A stretch of 64,000 nucleotides of DNA from Lepidodermella squamata (lineage: Eukaryota > Gastrotricha): assembly GCA_047495785.1 (NCBI GenBank), contig JBLDXI010000042.1, forward strand, positions 4,836,001-4,900,000. The letters are read 5' to 3'. Shown piece after piece: positions 31,246 to 42,960 of the stretch. The notes below the pieces were generated by a model that saw only the letters and a program-made list of their open reading frames with translations, made no database searches and was not told the origin of the DNA. Position numbers and translations under genes: made by a program. The first letter of the stretch is position 1. Each line of letters begins with the position of its first letter.

Positions 31246-32159
31246 TACGCCACCTTGTTCTGCGGAAAAATATAAAATGAATCATCATGCAGGGGTGGCC
31301 TCGGCAGTTTCCATGATATCTTGCAAGGCATAATATGGTCTGCAAACACTGCGGTGTGAATGAAATAAAAGAAAAATAAAAAAGAAAAAACGATCAACAC
31401 AAAATTTCTAAGAATTGCGACATCCGGAGTGATGTCCCATAGTTATTATAGATTTTTTGGATATAGTGACCTAATTACCACATAGTTGGATTCAGTCCCA
31501 AACACCATTGAATTCTGTACCAAATTATTCCAATCGGTTACAAGTCCCCAATTTGAAGACCCAGCCTCTAATTCTAACCCTAACCCTAACCAGATAAATA
31601 ACCGAAAAAAATGGTTGGGTATTGAATTAAATGAAATTTGGTACCGCGCCTAATAAGATTTTCCCTCGATTTTTCGTAAGAAACATCAAGGAGATCGGAT
31701 TCGCGTGAATGAAACTAGTCAAACATTACTGAATCGCGATTATGGAAAAAGCCTGCAAAAAATGGTCGATAATCTCGCTAGCCCACATAAAAAACCACTA
31801 TTATCAAGCTATTTTGCTCAGCTAGCAGTAGGTACTATAAACACTCAAATGAAGCTCTGTCAAGCAAACTTTTCAAAAGATTCACTTTTAGCTTCGAAAT
31901 ATTATTCAATATCCGGGTGGATATCATAGGTGGATAGCACGATGGATATTGGCCTGAAGGACGAGTATTCATCGCTGTCCACCGATGACACCCGGATGTG
32001 GTTGCTATCAGGCGTCGAAAATCATCAAATCCGAATAGCATGTTAAATTTTAATGGTCATATTCCCGTTTTTCTGTTTGAAAATTCTGAAAGTCGATTTT
32101 TCACTTCGAATAGGTCTTTTTTCCACAACCTGCTTTTTTCGTACCATTTTTATTCAACC
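31246..32159. other. Spacer with dispersed repeat
   Basis: No supported gene. 31495-31670 is a dispersed repeat (separate entry). An open stretch at about 31998-32159 is in frame with the gene at 32160 and might be an upstream extension. Confidence 0.4.
31495..31670. repeat. Dispersed repeat carrying a telomere-like array, copy 1
   Basis: Aligns with the reverse complement of 42335-42512 (shared: ACCAAATTATTCCAAT, AAGACCCA, CTAACCCTAACC, GGTATTGAATTAAATGAAA). Both copies contain the CCCTAA run at the same place, so the array belongs to the element. Confidence 0.7.
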
Positions 32160-32767
32160 ATGCCATTCGGCAAAATTGGGATTAATTCCCGTCGAAGGCG
32201 CATTGGAAGGCGCCCAAAGAGGCGTACCTGTCCGGGAGTCAGTAGCGTCAACGCTGAAATCACGGAGCAGATATTATCAAAACCAAATGCTCCACTATCG
32301 ATTACTGGCGACGCGAATAATGTTGAAGCGGCTGAGATGAGTTTAAAATTCAGTCCAAGAAATTCAGCGAGCAACAGGCCAAATTGTGAAAACGCGATCG
32401 AGGAGGACCCATCATCAAACGCCAAAATTCCTAGTTTTAAGTGAGAATTGCTTGAAATAAATTTCTGATATAGATTTCAAATGTTGACAGTCTTTTCGTT
32501 GCAACTGCCCAGCCGATATCTCTGAAGCTATCGAAACTCGGAACGAACGCCTTTACAGTGGAGAATTTGATCACAAAAAGCATCGCATTGTCATCAGGCG
32601 AATTCGATAAGCTGGAAAAGCCTCTCGACTTGTCCTGTCATCCCGAAAACTGCTCGCTGTGTCAGCCGAGAGGAACAGAATTTAGTCCTCTAGATTTGAC
32701 AACGGCCACATCCCGATTCAAGCCTCTCAACTCGCAACTGATTATTTCCTCAAACCTCAAACGATAA
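32160..32767 (+). CDS. Hypothetical basic/serine-rich protein
   Basis: Exons 32160-32440 and 32491-32767, separated by a 50 bp GT-AG intron, join in phase to 185 residues. I do not recognise it. The N-terminus is strongly basic (SRRRRIGRRPKRR, residues about 10-22), like a nuclear localisation or nucleic-acid-binding segment. The middle is Ser/Asn/Glu-rich, and the C-terminal exon carries CHPENCSLCQ, a possible small metal-binding knuckle, and SPLDLTTATSRFKPLNSQL. No membrane segment or signal peptide. The start may lie further upstream, since the frame stays open to about 31998. Support is limited to frame, phase and typical intron size. Confidence 0.45.
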
Positions 32768-33392
32768 ACCAAAACCAGGGAACAGGATCAACATGGATGA
32801 TTGAATTGCTGTTGAATGATGAAGGAATGATATAGGGCCGATTTGTTTTGCTAACGATTATTTTTACTTGTGATTTCCTGTGGATTTACTTCTTGTGTAG
32901 AGTTTTACAAGTGAAAATGAAACCCTCTGAGGATCAGTGGACTTCGATCAAGCCAAAACAGTGAAACGCTCTGCATAAAGTGGGACATCGCAAGAAAAGG
33001 CAAGGTCCTAATTTTCCGTTCTCTATGCTGCAATGTTAAACTGTGAATTACAGGTAATAGCGAAATGCGAAATACGACTGCACACCGATCCAGGAATGAA
33101 AGGTATCCAGAGGTACCCCATATATATCATATAGGACCTTTCACTTGTCACCTACAGTTCACAGTCGCCCCTTTTGTCTGTTTGAAACCCTGGGTAAGCA
33201 TTGCAGAACTTCCTGAAGGTCTCCGGGTGAACAAGTATTTTACCCATTTTGTAAGGACTCTGTTGTAACAGGAGACCTGGCGAATGTACCCGATAACATT
33301 CAGGAAACCCACAAAAATGAATGAGATAACATCAATTTGTACAGATAATGATACCGCTGCCGCTGGCTGTGCTGAAAAAGAAAATTCCTCCC
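32768..33392. other. Spacer upstream of LamG gene
   Basis: No gene supported. An open plus-strand frame of about 67 codons at 33065 has no recognisable content. Confidence 0.3.
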
Positions 33393-34266
33393 ATGAAGAT
33401 AAGCATTTTACAGTGTAAAATCGGAATGCTTTCACTTGGAATTGCCTTTTGTTTGGCGCTGCAAGCAGCATCTTGCAGGTAAGGTCCGATATACCAAGAT
33501 CCGATATACAATTTAAGAGAATCTGTTTTATAGACCGTTAACTTCCGCGAGTCCTTACTGGCCTCAGCCTAAATATCTTGTCGGATTTTGGCCATTTTCC
33601 CTACAAACTGCTTATTCCGACATTGCCTACAACATACCGCCTTACTACGTCGATGCAGGCCATACCCAAATGGCGATTCCAGGCCCGTTCGGCCAGCAAA
33701 ATACAAGCACAACAGTCTTCAGAGACAACCACTTCATCGCTCTGTATTACCAAAGCTTCAAATGGTCAAATGTCAGCGCTTTCACAATTTCATTCTACCA
33801 CTACTTCGACGCAAAAACTCGACCGGCTAACTCGTCAAATGCTGGTGGGATCCTTTCGCTAGACAACGATCGTTTCACGCCGCCTCAATTCGGTCTAAGC
33901 TATGAATTGCCGAACAAGTTGAATTTATGGGGCGGTTCAACTTATAAGAAACGCCTTGCTAGTTTCGACAATGTACTACAGGCGAATTCGTGGAATTTCC
34001 TGGCTGTTACCTACAACCAAAATCATGGCATGGTTTCGGTTTTCAATCAGGATGGCGTTGAGTTGCATTCTGTCAAAACGACATTGCCGTCCAAGGCTGA
34101 TCAAGATGCTGGGCTCTACGTCGGGCTGGTCGATTTTGGTGACAGTAATGTTCAAATGCTGCAGAGCGATGCTATATCTTGCGTTATGTTGTACAACACC
34201 ACATTGACTGCGACCGACATTCGCCAACTGCCGGCGAGCTGTGAAAAGGCACTTTCAAGCCATTAA
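33393..34266 (+). CDS. Secreted LamG / concanavalin A-like domain protein
   Basis: Exons 33393-33478 and 33534-34266 join in phase (AG|A) to 272 residues. Residues 1-28 are a signal peptide (ATG at 33393 or 33426; hydrophobic MLSLGIAFCLALQAASC). The mature chain is a single jelly-roll-like domain of LamG/pentraxin type: LVGFWPFS near the start, FTISFYHYFDA, GGILSLDND, WNFLAVTYN (the W.hva.ty strand typical of the fold), then GLYVGLVDFGD and the closing ISCVMLYNTTLTATDI. Several N-x-S/T sites suggest glycosylation. It probably acts outside the cell in binding glycans or matrix proteins; the ligand cannot be told. The complete domain, single exon after the signal peptide, and clean stop argue that it is functional. 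Confidence 0.75.
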
Positions 34267-35235
34267 ATGGCTGTATCAGCGGTAGAAACAAAGACATTGC
34301 ATGATTTCAAAAACATTCGGAAAATTGCCATACCAAACATGCGGCAACTTGAGCAAATGAAAATTAAAAGAAAGATACCAATGCAAAGAATATCATGGGA
34401 AAGCTGATTCAAAGTACCATTTGATGATGGCGTAATTTTTTAGTCACTAATCCAGAATCCAGGCCCGGCAGCAAACCTGAAAGTTCCAGCTTTCCCTATT
34501 AGAAAGCTTCCCCAAAAATTACTGAATACCCTAATTTCCCGGCTGCAACGCAGCCAGATCTGCCTTCTCTTCAGTACGCGAAGTATGATCATAGAACTAG
34601 GGGGTATATACGGGCCCAAATTGTATGACCAAAGGGTCCCCCTGTCGTTTTTTTTGGGAGTTTTTCCACTTTGACCTTGGACCTGGGGGTTCGATATACG
34701 ATACCCCCACCCCATCTCCCCTCCCCCCTTCCGTACTTCGCGCACTGTTTCTCTTCTACACCCCTGTTTTCAGTTGTTGGGAATAACTTTCTCTTCACTT
34801 TGAAATTTGGTCGAATCAATTACCTATTTGAAATTCGGTTCCGCTTGAAACACAGACATTTTCTCTCCACAACCGAAAAAACAAGGGACAATCATTTCTT
34901 CCGTTCTTTACTTCGAATAAAAATAATCGATTTATCAGAAAAAAAAATTAAATTTAATATTCAATATCTCTTTTGGCACGAAATAAATAATCATCACAGA
35001 GGTTATGTAAAAAATGGTTATTCGAAGCAGAGAGAAGAAAAATATCAAAGTTGATGCTCAAAACTAGGTATGCAATGTATCAAGACAGTAACAACTAGAG
35101 TTTGGCATGCCGATGAAACGGGTAATTTCTTTTCCAAATCGAAAACACATAACGCGCGAGTATTGCAAAGCGTGACGAATACGATTAATACGACGATTAC
35201 GTAGCGCAGATTACTATTAGGTAGCCAATGCATTT
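34267..35235. other. Spacer with dispersed repeat
   Basis: No gene seen. 34600-34785 resembles 60955-61100 (shared: CCAAAGGGTCCCCCTGT, GTTTTTT, CTTCGC.C, CTGTTT/CTGTCT), a dispersed repeat. The rest is AT-rich. Confidence 0.45.
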
Positions 35236-38200
35236 TCACTTGACTTGCGGGCGCTGTTTCTGCTTGGCAGAGGCCCGCGAGGCGGCGCCGGGCGTCGCTG
35301 CACCCGTTTTGCGGCCCGTTGCGTCCGGCGACGAGTCCTCCTCTGGACTTGCACTTGTCGCATTCACCGCAGCCGCAGCAGCCTGAGGAAATAAATTCAA
35401 TGAAAAAATGAAAAATCATCGAAAATAGTGATATCACGTGCTACAAAACGGTAAAAATCCCCCAGGGATAAAAAATTGATCAATTTTCTAAAATTAAGCC
35501 TAAAGAGAGAATCTCCAATTCTTCATTGGCGATTTTAACGAAAAAATAACAAATTTACCGGAGAAAATAGGGAAAAACCCGATGGTTAATTTTTCGGTAA
35601 TTTTCGGTATTTTACCAAAAATTTAATAAATTAATAAATTTAATCAAAATAAACATTTTTACTAGATCTACATTTGTTATCGACGATTTGAAGAAATTCA
35701 AAAATTAATGCAGAAAACCCGAAAAAACCCGATGGTAATTGGTTCGGTAATTTTCGGTTTTTTTACCCGTTTGGACCAAATTTCTCCAGATTTATTTCTA
35801 ATCCTACAGCAAGTTGCATACATTATTACTATGGCTTTTTGAATTTTTTACTGGCCCTAAAATACGATTTCGCTACTTATTTTTGAGTCTCAGATCAATA
35901 TTCCGGGTATTTTCTTTTTTTGTGTTGCTGATGGGACATGGTGTAAATTGTCTGATTTTTTTCTCGTAAAAAATGTATCAGCTTTACTCACCATAAATAC
36001 GCAGAAATTTTCGACTTCGGTGGTAGGCGCCGACATGGGCCGGCCAGCCGTGGCCACGAACAGATCGGCTGTAATTTTGTTGCGCCTTACCGCCGCCTCG
36101 TCGCCTCGACTCGTTGCACCATCGCCGGATTTCGATTTCATGGAATCAGCCGCCGATTCGGCCGCCAGCGACAGCAAATCGGCCGCTTCGACGATGGCCG
36201 ATGCGCCGAGTTTGGCCGCTCGTTGGCGCAGCAGCTGCGCTTGTCTCACCCTGCGTTCCTCGTCCTCGGTCGACGGATTCGCCGGGATGAGCGGCAGGCC
36301 GCTTCGAATTCGACTTTGAAGCACAGCCTATAAGGAATTCATAAGAAATCGGAAATTTAAAAATCAATCAAGCATGAAGTCTAAACACAACGAAACTGAA
36401 GACGAGAAACAACAAATTTGCAAGCGGAAACAAAAATAGAGAATAGAGAAATGAAACGAAATTTTTGGGTGATAAATAGACTAAATGCGTTACCTCAACG
36501 AGTTGTTCGCGGTACTGAGCTCTGGACTAAAATTCATTATAAAAATAATTAGACTGGTTGAAACACCTGAGCTTAACAACGAAAGAAATCTAAATTCAAA
36601 ACCCGTTTCAAGTTTTTCATTTCAATTTTTCTATTTTGGCGAACTTTTACTTTAATTCCTGATAATTCACCTCTCATATAGGAAGTTGTCTGATTTTTTG
36701 GAAGCCTGATTAGTTTTTCAGAAGAAGGATTTTTTCAACCGAAAGTTCATTAGGTCTAGGAAAGATTTTTCGGAAAATGATTAATGGCTGGCCTATAATT
36801 TATTTAAAGATTTATAATTTTCGCAAATAATCCGAGTTCAAATTTATTCGCAGAATATCTTTTGACGGGACTAAATTCACACTGAGCGGAACCTAATTTT
36901 CTGTTGCGGAACCTTACTCAAAACGTGCCAAATGTTGATTTTCAAATAATTCTAATTAGAATTTGGGGCAATGTATGATTTCGAAAATGAACGCAATGCT
37001 TTGCATGGAATTTTACGCTGAATTTAAAAATAATTTATTTACAATTACGATGGTCCATCTTTGGAAGTTCTGAAAAGTGACTTTAGGGCCAATTAATATT
37101 CAAAAATTTGCGTCCGCTACAGCAAATTTGCTTCCGGTAACAGGAGGACCCATATCTTCAATTTCAGGCCTCGATTTTTCAGTTAAAAAACTTCCTTCCA
37201 AAAGGCTGAAAACTACCTTGAAATTCCAGCGAGATTTTCCATTATTTTCCTCATTTATTTTTCCTATTAAAATATTAGTAGAACCTAAATTTTGGAGAAT
37301 TCATCAAATTCATTCATCAATATTTTCTGAATTAGACAAAAAATCGGATATGATGGCTCTATTTCGAGGGAAATTGACCACCAAAATAAGGTTTCGGGAT
37401 AAAATTTCGATCTCGATATTCAATTTTAGAGAATGGTAATGCAAGGTTAAAAACCTTGAAATCTAAGAAAAAATCTGTGTAAGGAGAAATGTCTCACATT
37501 TGCAAGTTGAGCAGCATTTCGCGACCGTTCGCGCATTTCAAGATCGCGCTCTAGCATATCACAGCTCTGCTTATGCACCGAAACTGCGTACAACCGTTTG
37601 ATATCCGCATTCTCTGAAATGTAACTCTCCAAGCGCCGCTGCCACATGTCCGCATTTTGCTGCAATTTCGTCGAAAAATCACGCTCCATCGACGTTAAAC
37701 GCATCGTCAACTCGGCGGCTTCTCGCGTTTTCTCCGCCAACTGCCGCGTTGTATCTTCGAGCTTCGACTCAAACTCGCGCAATCTCTCGTGAAGGCCTTC
37801 AATTAACTGCTGCTGCCGGCCAACTTTTTCGCTCAGTGAATACGCGTCCTTGTACTTTCTGAGTAACGAATTAACCTCAGATTCGTGTTCGTGCTTGACA
37901 ACTTCCATTTCTTCGGCCTGTTTACGCTTCAGTTTAGCAACTTCATCCGCGTGAGTTGCGTTGTTTCTATCGACAATCGACTGCCAACGCGCGTCAGCTT
38001 CTTCCTGAATCTTTTTACGCATTTCTTCCTCCTTTTTCTTCCACTTCAACTCCATTTCAGCTGTGAATGACACGCGAAATTCGTCGAAAGCATTTTCCAA
38101 ATGCTCGATTTGGTCTTCGAGTTTTTCTGAGAGAAAAGCGTAGATTAATCCTGAAATCAAATAAAAAAAATGTATTACTTTGAACTCTTGAGTGATTGTT

Positions 38201-39794
38201 TTTCATCTCGTTGACGAGATCCTCGTGATTTTGATTAATTTCAGCGATTTTAGCCTCGTATTTTCCGGTTAGAGATTTGATTGCAGCCTCTCTTTCAGCA
38301 TCCTTTCTAGCCCTCAGCTGGACTAGTCTTTCTTCATACTAAGAGAATAAATTGGATCTAATTAGCAATCAGATTATCGGCTGAATTTCTCACCATTTTC
38401 TTAGTGTCATTGTGGTTTAGCCGTTCTTCGCCTAATTGAAGCTGGAAATCATCGACTTGCTATGGTAAAAAAGCACAATAATTTAGAAGAATATAATCAC
38501 TCATCACCAAACTCACCTGTTGCATTTGAGCGATGACTTTGTCCCTGCGGAAGTCGCATTCAATAAATTGATGAACTTATTCAAATTTCAACTCACTTGA
38601 TCGCCAGCTCTGCTTCCTTCACTTTGATCATCCTGAAAACAAAACGGTAACACAGTGAACAAATATTCTTTACATTCGTTTAGCTAAAAAGCAAAGCAAT
38701 AACTATTTCTAGGCATATTCGGCCTAATTTGCAAATTAAAAAGATTAAAAAGCTAAAAGCTATTAAATCTAAAGCAGCAACTCACTGATCAAGCTGAACT
38801 AAAGCATCCGTTGCTATTTTCCGGGCTCTTGTAATAATTAAAAAATTGTTATCACTGCAAATCAGCTGGAAGCTTGCATGAAAGGTTAGGCATACAAAAT
38901 AAGATTCGGCATGGGTAAGCATCGATAAGCCAAGCAAAGCTTATAAGGTATGAATGATCAGACCTTTGAAGTCTAGCAATCCTCTTGAACTCATTCTCGG
39001 GGCCTGCCCCAGCGCCGTTAGCATTGCTATCGGCATCACTGAACGCATATACCAATATCATTGATACTCCCGAGGTATGGTATGTCGCGTGAATAAAATT
39101 CAACTTACAGCTCAAGATCTTCCTCCATTTCCTTACGAAGGATGGAAGATGCCGTCGGTTTAGTTTTGCTGTCTGATGTGGTCGTGCGAGAAGCATCCTC
39201 TGGCCCGTATGATACCTCAGCTACGAAAGACGATTTTGACTTCATTATTCGAACGCCAGGTTGCTCCGCCACGACCTCCAAAGGGCTCTGAGGATTAACC
39301 GAGATATAAGGGTAAGGATGAAATTCTAGCTTCGTGTTACCTGCGGGCGCTTTGGCTTCAACTTTTGCAACTTCCGATTGCCTGGCAAGCGATAAACGCC
39401 CCCTTTAGGAGGAGCAGTTTCTTGCACGCACTCGTCAAGTCTACGGCAGCTATTCGGGCGGAAAGCAACTCTTCCGTCATTCACAGCAGCCCCCATGGAA
39501 GCCGGCACGGTCCTTGAAATAAACACAAGACCAATCAAATTAAATGAGTCATTATTATTTTAAGGAAAGCATAGGAACGGAAACTGAATTCACAGACTCT
39601 AACATAACATCAAAATATGGAAATGGTAAGGTTAAAATTACCAAGGATCACTAGAAATTTCAAGCATCAATGGTTAGTATTCGTACTTTCAATGAAACGC
39701 AAAATAATTACTTCGGTCTATGTTTGCCATCCCCATCGCCAGTGACGCGAATGTTGCCAGAGTAATAAGGCTCCGGTAATAACACCTCAGACAT
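35236..39794 (-). CDS. Long coiled-coil protein, 13 exons
   Basis: Exons (minus): 39712-39794, 39341-39512, 39109-39287, 38964-39038, 38786-38827, 38597-38632, 38517-38544, 38394-38459, 38179-38338, 37498-38150, 36494-36526, 35992-36327, 35236-35382. All junctions agree in phase, giving 669 residues from MSEVLLPEPYYSG. Residues 1-150 are disordered and basic/Pro-rich. About 155-500 is a continuous charged heptad-like coiled coil (EDQIEHLENAF, KWKKKEEEMRKKIQEEAD, EVAKLKRKQAEEME, REFESKLEDTTRQLAEK). The C-terminal 160 residues are Ala/Arg-rich then low complexity. No motor, kinase or membrane segment. The architecture suits a centrosomal, ciliary or cytoskeletal scaffold, but I could not match it to a named family. 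Very short exons (28-42 bp) make automated prediction error-prone here. Confidence 0.75.
35545..35880. repeat. Dispersed repeat in intron of coiled-coil gene
   Basis: Related to 24560-24790 and itself partly duplicated: GGTAATTTTCGGTATTTTACC-like text near 35610 and again near 35750. Confidence 0.5.
36528..37497. other. Long intron (about 970 bp) of coiled-coil gene
   Basis: AT-rich, no feature seen apart from an uninformative plus-strand open frame at 37077-37439. Confidence 0.4.
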
Positions 39795-41323
39795 CCTTCT
39801 TCAGATAAACTCTATGAAAAATCAGCAAAATTTATCACATCTTCGCATGATTGACACTGGAAGAAAGAAGCTCAAATTACAAATGCTCGAATCTAAGGTT
39901 TAGGAAAACGTTTGTCTGCTGAACTCACAAAATGATTAAAGACAGAAACTATAGCACCGAGTCTGGCACTGCAAACACCAACACTCTGATTATCTGCATG
40001 AAACCAACATCCAAGAAAGATTTCTACTATTTTTTGGAAATTTCCGGTTATATTTTAAAATAACGGCCATGCATCTGTGATTCCTACTCACAGTCGACCG
40101 CAAAAGCCTGAGCTACGATATGGGTGCTCATCTAACATAACAACGTTGCCAAGGTTATTTGTCAAGGTCGAAATAAAAATAAATTTTCCATTAAACAGTC
40201 ATTTAATTTTTAAATTATTTTTGATCAATAAAAGCATCCTTATTATTTTTTGCAAAAGCGCGCTATTTTTAAAAATAAATACCTAACAACACGTCGAATG
40301 ATAAATCTTTTACGAACTTACTGTGTAACTGTGTAACATGATACTGACTGGGGCGTTTTGCAATAGAAGTGTCGTGTTGAATCACCAGATTTGGTGGCAG
40401 GGTTTAAGCCCCATACATCCATCATAAATCACAAGACAAGACACATGTTTCAAGTGATGCTGGTCGCGCTAACGCGGGGAACTTTCCAATGTGAAATTAT
40501 TTGAGATTTGAACGATACCTATTATTTATGATTCCTGTTTTATTCGTTTTATGGCTCTGTTTGGCTTCTGTATTCTGTATATCCGAAATTCAAACGGTGA
40601 ACTTGCAAGTTGGAAGAGTCAATATGTAACTGTTTTTGGCACTGTAGACATTGCTGTCTGACGGTACCCACGTTACGGCAGGAATGTCACACTTGAAGCA
40701 ACTTGACTAAAGAGTAAATGTCTTGCAACTTACAACTGTCAATTGCCTAAAACTCGAAGAAATTGAACTTGTTGTATATGGTGCCTTGTGCCTTAATCCA
40801 TATTTTTCCGTTCGATGTTCGATGCGAAAGTATTAGCTGAAATTTGCTCACTGAATCGACTTCAAGCTGGAGATGTCTGCCAAATCATTGGTATCGTAAA
40901 CTGACTATTTACGCATCCTATTCAGTGGGATATCTGAGAAAAGTAGAGCCATAATATTTTCGGAGAGCAAGAGTAGCTGTGTGTGAAGCTATGTGAAACA
41001 TTGTAGTCATGCATGTCCGATATTCCGATATGCCGGCACGTAATGAATAGGGGAATGCTCCAACCAAAGGCCCAACCAAAGGCTTTTTATGACCATACTC
41101 AATTAACGATCGAAACTCGGCGCAAGATTCCTGTTCTCAAAGTAGCAGCGTGGTTTATTTTTCTGCTTGGACTGAAGCCTTATCATATAGAAAGGTCGTA
41201 AATGAAAAGTTTGCAATTCGAAGCAAATAATATGGGTAATGAGCAACTGAGTAAAAGGAATGATTCGAAGTTTTGGCACATAAAAGAGTAAATTTGTATC
41301 AACAACTACGTTTAGGTCATAGG
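39795..41323. other. Spacer upstream of coiled-coil gene
   Basis: No gene supported; short open frames only. Presumably contains the minus-strand promoter of the coiled-coil gene, not identifiable by eye. Confidence 0.35.
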
Positions 41324-41947
41324 TCATTTATGCAGTTTTTCGCAGGCACTTTGAAACATCGTGCGCAATCCTAAATGGCTGCTTTCGAGAGAAACAGTGA
41401 ACATTTCAGGAAGTGCCATTTGACTCATAATCCGCGTCGACAAAACACCGTCGTCAAAACCTGAGCATGGCATAGCTGTGAAATGATTGGAAGGATAACT
41501 CGATGGACCAGGTAAACTGAGTTCAGGCGGTGACAGCTTTGCAGATTGCAGTATAGTTGATCTACTGGGCGAGCTGTTCGCGTCTTGCAGAGAAAAAGAC
41601 CGCGGCACTGGGAAATCCTGAGAAATAAAACATAAATCTACGGTAAATACATTGATAGTTCTTACTGTTTCAGTCGTTTTCTTAGAAGTTTCAAACACCT
41701 GATTTGACAGCGACTGATGTTTGGAGTACTGCCCCACGCATTCTTTGATTCGCCGTCGTTGATCCCTGTCCATCAGATGAATATCGCCGCTGGGAAACAC
41801 TCGGCCGTGAGAAGAATTGCGGCTTCGCGTTTGCTTTTGATTGACGCCCCGGTCGTGAGGGAACCGACGATGCTTCCTTGTTCTCTGCTCGATGCCAAAA
41901 TTAGGAGCTGTTTGCCCTTTTCCATGTTTTCTCAAGACTGAATGCAT
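41324..41947 (-). CDS. Hypothetical basic, serine-rich protein
   Basis: Exons 41666-41947 and 41324-41617 join in phase 0 to 191 residues; the 48 bp intron (GTAAGA...CTCAG) has no stop in frame, so its retention would add 16 residues. I do not recognise the family. The N-terminal half is Arg/Lys/His-rich (RTRKHRRFPHDRG, DRDQRRRIKECV), the C-terminal half Ser/Pro-rich (SPPELSLPGPSSYPS) ending SLGLRTMF-like text and CEKLHK. No signal peptide or membrane helix. The polypyrimidine tract and consensus donor favour a real intron. Could be a cytoplasmic or nuclear adaptor; no function is claimed. Confidence 0.5.
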   Translation of the reverse strand: MHSVLRKHGKGQTAPNFGIEQRTRKHRRFPHDRGVNQKQTRSRNSSHGRVFPSGDIHLMDRDQRRRIKECVGQYSKHQSLSNQVFETSKKTTETVRTINVFTVDLCFISQDFPVPRSFSLQDANSSPSRSTILQSAKLSPPELSLPGPSSYPSNHFTAMPCSGFDDGVLSTRIMSQMALPEMFTVSLESSHLGLRTMFQSACEKLHK

Positions 41948-42334
41948 TAGCTGCTACTGAATATCGCGAAATAAATTCTGATAATTCTAAAAATACACAT
42001 TACGAAAAAGTCAGCATGCTGTAAGGTGTAACAGTTAACTCAACATGGATAAAAATGGATTGAGGTGGCGCCGAAACTTCTCGACGTTGCTATAATTTTC
42101 AATGCGGTTTCATTGCAAGAGAATTTTGCTACCTTGGCTGCACTTCCCGCTTTCTTTAGCGTGTTTCAAACAGTGGGCCCGAAGCAACAGCCTTAGGTTG
42201 AGACAAATGGTGACAATTTTTGCAAGATGAATTTTACAATAAAAGCTTCTTTCCATCCTCCAGAGGCCTCCGGAGATAGATCACCTGGAAGACTGTTCCG
42301 CCAGGCAACCACTAGAAACGCAAAAGATCTGCGG
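41948..42334. other. Spacer upstream of the 191-residue gene
   Basis: No feature recognised. Confidence 0.3.
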
Positions 42335-42512
42335 AAGGGAAAATCTTACGCCGGTACCTTTCATTTAATTCAATACCTAACCACTTTGTTGGTTTTTTAA
42401 CTGGTTGGGGTTTGGGATAGGGTTAGGGTTAGGGCTGGGGTTGGGTCTTGAAATTTGGGATTCCGAACTAATTGGAATAATTTGGTACTTAATTCAATAA
42501 TTTGGTAATGAG
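42335..42512. repeat. Dispersed repeat carrying a telomere-like array, copy 2
   Basis: Reverse-oriented relative of 31495-31670. The array reads GGGATAGGGTTAGGGTTAGG then GCTGGGGTTGGG, more decayed than copy 1. Confidence 0.7.
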
Positions 42513-42669
42513 TTCACAATCAGCCTCCGCGGAACGCAGCCGAGTGGTTGCCAGGACAAAGCAACTTATTATTAGCATTATAACGAGAATTTCTGGCTAG
42601 ATGGAGATACGAAGAGATCTGGACTAGATAGGCATTTTTCTGAAAATAATCTGATAGGAGCACACAGTA

Positions 42670-42960
42670 GTTCTGTGGATAGCTGCCTGCTGTGCATTGA
42701 GCGTCAAGATCGATGGGCACGAGTTCGATCCCCGCCCGGGTCGGCCGTGATTCATCAATGACGCTCTACCCCGACGGTGGCCGACCACTCCATCGTGTTA
42801 CAAAAGTGAAAAGTGGTAGATTAGGAGTGTCAGCGAGACTGCACTAATCGCTACCTAGCTGTCCGACTGAAGACACCCCAACAAGCGACCCTAAGAGCGC
42901 TCATTCGGGACCCGTGGCTTCGGCCCATCCATTTAACATTCAACGAATGAGACATCTCAA
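42670..42960 (+). mobile_element. Possible tRNA-derived SINE
   Basis: GGATAGCTGCCTGCTG (42677-42692) resembles a pol III A box, and GAGTTCGATCCCC (42721-42733) is a near-consensus B box at tRNA-like spacing, followed by GCCCGGGTCGGCC. The first 75 bases thus look like a mutated tRNA head, followed by about 200 bp of unrelated G+C-rich body ending near an A-rich CATTCAACGAATGAG. Not foldable as a functional tRNA by eye. Confidence 0.45.

Noticed and set aside
42676-42750. Functional tRNA gene
   Set aside because: A- and B-box-like motifs are present, but acceptor and anticodon stems do not pair by eye; better read as a SINE head.
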